A program made the translations under genes and the position numbers. Positions 59,704-64,000 of a stretch of DNA of 64,000 nucleotides are shown piece by piece. Numbering within the stretch: the first letter of the stretch is position 1; every line of letters begins with the position of its first letter. Below the pieces are notes generated by a model. That model searched no databases. It worked only from the letters and a program-made list of their open reading frames with translations, and was not told where the DNA came from. The stretch comes from SB15 sp964639245 (GTDB lineage: Bacteria; Chloroflexota; Anaerolineae; Aggregatilineales; J027). The DNA lies in contig CAZXCU010000008.1 of assembly GCA_964639245.1 (NCBI GenBank), positions 1-64,000 on the forward strand, in the 5' to 3' direction.

Positions 59704-60788
59704 TGAGGAATCTTCTCTTCTTGTCGGGCAATATATATGGTGTCGTTTTCCACCCGTACTTGGAAAGCCTCTACATCACGGGGCGAAATCCCCGCGAGGG
59801 CTTTACCTGTTTCTAGGCTAAAATCCGCATGATGCCAGGGACACGTTACCGCGATGCCCTGCTCGTTCTCATGAACCTTGCCTTCGCACAAGGGGCCGCG
59901 TGCATGGGGACAGCGATTGTTGAGGGCATAGAATTTTCCATCCGATGCAAAGAGCGCAACTTGCTGCGTGCCGTAATACACCAGTTTGGAAAAAGCATCA
60001 TCAAAATCACTGACTTGGGCAACCTCCAACCAGCCGCCAATATCCGTCGTTTCCTCTTCGATCAAGTCGGAGACCTGCGCCCCACCCAAGGAATCGACCA
60101 TTTGCGCGAGGGTCATGTTGATGCAGGTGTGCATGGGGGTGTCCGTCAGGGTGTACATACTGGCTTTGGTATGCCGTAAATCCTGCACAAGATCAACAAA
60201 ATCGTGAGGGTTGTCACCCTCGAAAGCCACCACAAATTCTTGATCGTCGATGCCATATGAGTAGGTCGTATTGAGTTTGATGTCAGGATACTTGCGCCCT
60301 ACGCGGATATGCTCGGTAATCATGTCCTGCCGTTCTTCTTGCGGCAGTTCATACCATGCGCGGGTTTTGATGAAAGGATACACAAACAAATACTTGGCAT
60401 CCCCCGGTTCAATCAAAATCCGTTCTTCGGGATGTGTGGATTCTGTGTCTTCGGGCAGGCTAATGTTATAAATGCTGCGTTTTGTTCCCGAAAGGAAGGA
60501 ACGCGGCATGGTCAGATAGGGTGCCAGCAGCGAGTTACGAATGGCGGTGTGAAGCTGCTGGAAAATGTCGACTTCCTCCGCCACCTGCCACAACAGAAAA
60601 TCGACATCACCGCGCAGCCCCACCAAGCTATAGGTTCGCAGCAGCAATCGTCGCCGAAAGCTACGGATGGTTTCGATAAAATCGAGTTTAGCTTCCCGCT
60701 GCTTTTCTTCCGAAAGCCGTAGAAAATGTTCATCCAGCTTGTAGAAAGAAAACTTTACAGTTTGACGAAGGGTTTTTTCGGCTTCCAT
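59700..60788 (-). CDS. hemQ: HemQ/ChdC-type coproheme decarboxylase fused to a Rieske [2Fe-2S] domain
   Basis: 362 residues. The N-terminal 250 residues are a chlorite-dismutase-family domain: KYLFVYPFIKTRAWY, then EHIRVGRKYPDIKL, with the proximal His expected in EHIRVGRKY, and YGIDDQEFVVAFEGD. The catalytic-neighbour Gln of Firmicutes-type enzymes appears to be replaced (Asn or Thr region KLNTT). About residues 265-355 form a Rieske domain with CPHARGPLC and CPWHHADFSLETGK, both Cys-x-His pairs intact. The fusion is unusual: the Rieske part might pass electrons to or from the heme site, or sense redox. Coproheme oxidative decarboxylation to heme b is the inferred role. Confidence 0.88.
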   Translation of the reverse strand: MEAEKTLRQTVKFSFYKLDEHFLRLSEEKQREAKLDFIETIRSFRRRLLLRTYSLVGLRGDVDFLLWQVAEEVDIFQQLHTAIRNSLLAPYLTMPRSFLSGTKRSIYNISLPEDTESTHPEERILIEPGDAKYLFVYPFIKTRAWYELPQEERQDMITEHIRVGRKYPDIKLNTTYSYGIDDQEFVVAFEGDNPHDFVDLVQDLRHTKASMYTLTDTPMHTCINMTLAQMVDSLGGAQVSDLIEEETTDIGGWLEVAQVSDFDDAFSKLVYYGTQQVALFASDGKFYALNNRCPHARGPLCEGKVHENEQGIAVTCPWHHADFSLETGKALAGISPRDVEAFQVRVENDTIYIARQEEKIPQ

Positions 60789-60792
60789 TATG

Positions 60793-61767
60793 CTAACCCT
60801 TTAACCATCGGGCGGCATCTTTGGCGTGGTAGGTCAGAATAAGGTCTGCTCCTGCGCGTCGAATGCCCGTCAGAATTTCCAAAACCATCTTACGTTCATC
60901 GACCCAGCCATTGGCAGCCGCCGCTTTGACCATGCTGTATTCACCACTAACGTTATATGCCGCCAGAGGTAGGTCGAAACTTTCGCGTACACGGTGGATA
61001 ACGTCCAGATAGGCTAAGGCAGGTTTGACCATCAACATATCTGCGCCTTCTTCCATATCCAAGCGTGCCTCGCGTAGAGCTTCGCGGGCATTGGCGGGAT
61101 TCATCTGGTGAGTTTTACGATCTCCGAAAGTGGGGGTACTTTGGGCGGCTTCGCGGAAGGGCCCGTAAAAACCACTGGCGTACTTGATGGCATAGGATAG
61201 GATGCTCACGTCCGTATAGTGATGGCTATCAAGGGCTGCGCGGATAGTCCTCACCATGCCATCCATCATGCCGCTGGGTGCAACTACATCAACACCGGCT
61301 TGAGCATGAGAGACCACCACCTTTTGCAAAATTTCCAAGGTTTCGTCGTTAAGAATTTCTCCGTCCCGTATGATGCCGCAGTGACCATGATCGGTATACT
61401 CACACATGCACACATCCGTGATGACCACCAGATCAGGATTGGCTTGTTTAATGGCGTGGACGGATTGCTGCACAATGCCATCGTCGGCGAAGTTCTCGCT
61501 GCCGAGTTCATCTTTGCGGGTGGGGATGCCGAACAAAACCACAGCGGGTATGTCGAGCTTGGAAATTTCTTCAACCTCGGCTGCCAAGTGGTCAATCGAC
61601 AAATGATACACGCCGGGCATCGAAGAAATTTCTTCCTTCACATCCCGCCCATGAACAACAAAGAGGGGGTAAATGAAATTAGCGGGGCTAAGGGTCGTTT
61701 CTGTAACCATACGGCGCAAGCCGGAACTTGCCCGTAAACGCCGCAAGCGGGTTGTCGGAAAGGTCAT
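60793..61767 (-). CDS. hemB: delta-aminolevulinic acid dehydratase (porphobilinogen synthase)
   Basis: 324 residues from the ATG at 61767, supported by GAAGGA upstream and by an ATGA overlap with the hemD stop; an earlier in-frame ATG at 61797 is disfavoured. The zinc-type metal site DVCMCEYTDHGHCG has three Cys. Schiff-base lysines lie in SYAIKYASGFYGPF and MLMVKPALAYLD. It condenses two aminolevulinate molecules to porphobilinogen. Four nucleotides separate it from hemQ. Confidence 0.96.
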   Translation of the reverse strand: MTFPTTRLRRLRASSGLRRMVTETTLSPANFIYPLFVVHGRDVKEEISSMPGVYHLSIDHLAAEVEEISKLDIPAVVLFGIPTRKDELGSENFADDGIVQQSVHAIKQANPDLVVITDVCMCEYTDHGHCGIIRDGEILNDETLEILQKVVVSHAQAGVDVVAPSGMMDGMVRTIRAALDSHHYTDVSILSYAIKYASGFYGPFREAAQSTPTFGDRKTHQMNPANAREALREARLDMEEGADMLMVKPALAYLDVIHRVRESFDLPLAAYNVSGEYSMVKAAAANGWVDERKMVLEILTGIRRAGADLILTYHAKDAARWLKG

Positions 61768-62522
61768 ATTGTTTTTGTCCTTCGAAACAGATGGCACAAT
61801 GTCTTCAGGAGTCCTGCTAGGCTATGGGGTTCGGCGATGGCATGAACGGGCAGACCTTCTTCATGGGCGGTTTGTGCGGCAATCGGTCCGATACAGACCA
61901 CCTGCGCCGCGCCAATCACCTCGACAGGCTTATCATATAAAGCTACAAAATTCTGTATGCTTGAACTGCTGGTAAATGTAATGGCATCAAAAGGCTGTAC
62001 CAATGACGCGGTGTCCATCAGGGGACGTATATTACGATAGGCAACGACATGCTTAACTTGCGCTCCCGCTGCCCGTAGATGGTCGGATAAATAGGGACGG
62101 GCAAGATCGCCCTGTGGCAAAAAAATACGCTGCCCATGGAAATCACCATGAGCAAATAAGGCATCACACAAACCTTCGGCGGTATGCTGGCTAGGGATTA
62201 GATCGGCTTGAATCCCATACTTCTGTAGAGATTCGGCGGTAGCACTGCCAACGACAGCAACGTTAGGCGGTAATTGCGGGGCAATATTCATCGCGGCAAA
62301 ACGCATCCACATATGCTCGACGGCATTCGCGCTGGTGAAAATCACCCAGTCATAGGCTTGCCGCAAAGCCTCGTCGAGTTCGGAAGGGTCAGCCAGTGGT
62401 TCAATGGAGATGGTCGGCAAGATAATCGCTTCTGCGCCCAATGCCTGTAGCTGGTCGGCAAAGGCGGTTGCCTTATGCGGCGGGCGCGTAACGACAATCC
62501 GTTTACCTTGGAGGGGCTTCAT
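61764..62522 (-). CDS. hemD: uroporphyrinogen-III synthase
   Basis: 252 residues. Typical weakly conserved two-domain HemD: GKRIVVTRPPHKATAFADQL at the start, DWVIFTSANAVEHMW, and FTSSSSIQNFVALYD in the second domain. It cyclises hydroxymethylbilane to uroporphyrinogen III. Starts inside the hemC stop (4-nt overlap) and overlaps hemB. Confidence 0.93.
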   Translation of the reverse strand: MKPLQGKRIVVTRPPHKATAFADQLQALGAEAIILPTISIEPLADPSELDEALRQAYDWVIFTSANAVEHMWMRFAAMNIAPQLPPNVAVVGSATAESLQKYGIQADLIPSQHTAEGLCDALFAHGDFHGQRIFLPQGDLARPYLSDHLRAAGAQVKHVVAYRNIRPLMDTASLVQPFDAITFTSSSSIQNFVALYDKPVEVIGAAQVVCIGPIAAQTAHEEGLPVHAIAEPHSLAGLLKTLCHLFRRTKTI

Positions 62523-63457
62523 GAGGGCTGTTTCTCTTGCAAGGCAGCCAGAATATCGGCAGCCCCTTGCCCTAAAGCCTCTTGTGCTAGGCGAACGCCC
62601 AACAGGGTGCTTTCGGAAAGAGCCGCATTTCCTTCTACTGTGATGGTCTGTTGACCGTCAAGGCTGTTGATGCGCCCAATCAAGTGCAGGCTTTGACCCG
62701 AAATAGTCGCATAGGCAGAGACGGGTAAACTGCATCCCGCTTCGAGATGTTGCAAGAATGCCCGTTCTGCTGTCACACAAGCGCGGGTTTCAGTGTCATC
62801 CAGTAGCGCAAGTGCGTTCAAAATATCGGGATCATCAGCACGACACTGCACGGCAATCGCACCCTGTCCGGGGGCAGGCAGCATGAATTTGGGTTCAAGT
62901 GTCTGCGTCACGGCGGCGAGTTTGCCCAGTCGCTCCAGACCTGCCAGCGCGAGAATGGTTGCATCATACATACCATCCGCCTCCAGCACCTTGTGCAGGC
63001 GTGTTTCCACATTGCCACGAATAGGCTGGATTTGCAGGTCGGGACGATAGGCTTTTAACTGCGCCGCCCGCCGTAGACTGCTCGTACCGATGACCGCCCC
63101 ATCGAGTAGATCACCCAGAAGAATACCACCCCGACTAACCAAGGCATCAAAGGGACTGGCACGCAGCGGAATAGCACCCAGCACAAAATCCTCTGCCATT
63201 TGGGTGGGCAGGTCTTTGAGGCTGTGAACTGCCAGATCAATTTCACCCCGCATCAGGGCATGTTCAAGTTCCAAGGTGAACAAACCCTTGCCACCAATTT
63301 CGGGTAAGGGTTTATCGAGAACGCGATCCCCCTGTGTCGTGAAATGAACAAGTTCAATCACGCGGTTTGGGTGATAGGCTTGCAGTTGTTCCCGTACAAA
63401 ATTGCTTTGCCAGAGTGCCAGTTGGCTGCGACGTGTCCCAATGCGGAATGGCTTCAT
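62519..63457 (-). CDS. hemC: porphobilinogen deaminase (hydroxymethylbilane synthase)
   Basis: 312 residues. IGTRRSQLALWQSNFVREQL at the N-terminus, DLAVHSLKDLPTQM with the catalytic Asp region, GTSSLRRAAQLKAYRPDL, and the dipyrromethane-cofactor Cys in EAGCSLPVSAYA. Length and motifs are standard. It overlaps hemA upstream and hemD downstream by 4 nt each. Confidence 0.96.
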   Translation of the reverse strand: MKPFRIGTRRSQLALWQSNFVREQLQAYHPNRVIELVHFTTQGDRVLDKPLPEIGGKGLFTLELEHALMRGEIDLAVHSLKDLPTQMAEDFVLGAIPLRASPFDALVSRGGILLGDLLDGAVIGTSSLRRAAQLKAYRPDLQIQPIRGNVETRLHKVLEADGMYDATILALAGLERLGKLAAVTQTLEPKFMLPAPGQGAIAVQCRADDPDILNALALLDDTETRACVTAERAFLQHLEAGCSLPVSAYATISGQSLHLIGRINSLDGQQTITVEGNAALSESTLLGVRLAQEALGQGAADILAALQEKQPS

Positions 63458-64000
63458 GACAAGTCTTCCAATCCAAACAAATCGCGGGTAAGCGAACTGA
63501 GCAATTGACCCGTTCCCTGACTGGCTTTTGTTTTTAGATTTTGGGTGGGCTGATGCAGTACCTTGTTCATAAATCGGTAACTGAATTCCTCTAGGAGTAA
63601 ACGTATTTCTTCACCGTTTTCCGGTGGCAGCCGGTTCAAGATTCGCCCTATCTCGCTTTGCCGAATCTGCTCAACATGCTCACGCAGTTGGCGAATCGTT
63701 GGCACGACTGACTGTCCTTCGTGTGCCTGCCACAATTTATTTAGCTCTTCTTCCAGAATGGTCTGGGCATGGGGAACCGCTGATTTTCGCTCGTGGGAAT
63801 TAATCTGGACAACATGCTCCAGTTCATCAAGATCATACAGATGAATTCCGTCAAGTTGGGCAACCACGGGTTCCACATCACGCGGGACTGCAATATCGAC
63901 GATGTAAAGATCGCGCTGATTCCGTAATGCCATGACGGGTGCAAGGTCGGCACAGGTCAGAATGGGAAAGGGTGCGCCAGACGTGGTAAATACCACTTCC
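63454..64000 (-). CDS. hemA: glutamyl-tRNA reductase, C-terminal part (5' end beyond the window)
   Basis: About 180 codons of the C-terminal half are present, and the frame is open to the window edge. VFTTSGAPFPILT and the NADPH-domain segment RDLYIVDIAVPRDVEPVV are followed by the dimerisation helices (PTIRQLREHVEQIRQSEIGRIL, EEFSYRFMNKVLHQPTQNLK). The catalytic Cys domain lies outside. It is the first identified gene of the heme operon and makes glutamate-1-semialdehyde from charged tRNA-Glu, so this organism uses the C5 pathway. Confidence 0.95.
   Translation of the reverse strand, partial: EVVFTTSGAPFPILTCADLAPVMALRNQRDLYIVDIAVPRDVEPVVAQLDGIHLYDLDELEHVVQINSHERKSAVPHAQTILEEELNKLWQAHEGQSVVPTIRQLREHVEQIRQSEIGRILNRLPPENGEEIRLLLEEFSYRFMNKVLHQPTQNLKTKASQGTGQLLSSLTRDLFGLEDLS

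Noticed and set aside
1..64000. tRNA and rRNA genes
   Set aside because: None was recognised on reading; the gene-free stretches are short and lack the GGTTCGA/GTTC T-loop context. A tRNAscan-SE run would settle this.

Overview
The window looks like a scaffold from an uncultured bacterium, most likely Chloroflexota (Anaerolineae-like). No rRNA or universal marker settles this. The inference rests on a MalT/LAL-type LuxR regulator, a full-length bacterial GH63 glucosidase, FtsX-type permeases, cohesin, dockerin and thrombospondin-3 surface proteins, and a coproporphyrin-type heme operon containing a coproheme decarboxylase. I see no tRNA, rRNA or CRISPR array. A run of exactly 100 N (28508-28607) is a scaffold gap inside a tandem repeat.

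Layout. 1-4537 (minus): a DUF2721 membrane protein running off the edge, a small protein, three decayed or mis-joined metabolic genes (two SDRs and a cyclase), and a GH63 glucosidase. 4739-12755 (plus): an alcohol dehydrogenase, a LAL regulator, a Tat-exported hydrolase, a 73-aa protein and a large FtsX permease. 12756-13361: no protein gene, but a compact candidate structured RNA ending in an intrinsic terminator. 13362-20102 (minus): an ArsR regulator followed by an envelope redox operon with an 11-heme lipoprotein, a four-domain rhodanese, an 8-heme membrane-anchored cytochrome, a Tat-exported four-cluster iron-sulfur protein and a HybB/NrfD quinone-side membrane protein. The 11-heme gene carries one in-frame TGA followed at once by a SECIS-like hairpin, so it may encode selenocysteine. 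20583-26027: a two-component system facing a second redox operon (Pro-rich protein, ApbE, SH3-like protein with an acidic His tail, ferric-reductase-like membrane protein, heme-binding protein). 26100-26940: scar of transposase and ABC-ATPase fragments. 27223-39346: two giant secreted proteins, one with two cohesin-like domains and the other ending in a dockerin.

39784-55773 is a surface-glycan or natural-product locus: two radical SAM/SPASM proteins, a GT2, asparagine synthetase, an HTTM-like membrane protein, GNAT, WbqC, DegT aminotransferase, a UPF0104 flippase-like protein, a sugar-nucleotide dehydratase, and two very large membrane proteins sharing an extracytoplasmic module. 56325-64000 (minus) is a tightly overlapping heme operon, hemA(partial)-hemC-hemD-hemB-hemQ::Rieske-hemE-hemH-hemY. 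HemQ together with the lack of hemF/hemN points to the coproporphyrin-dependent route. This supplies heme for at least 20 CxxCH sites encoded in the same window.
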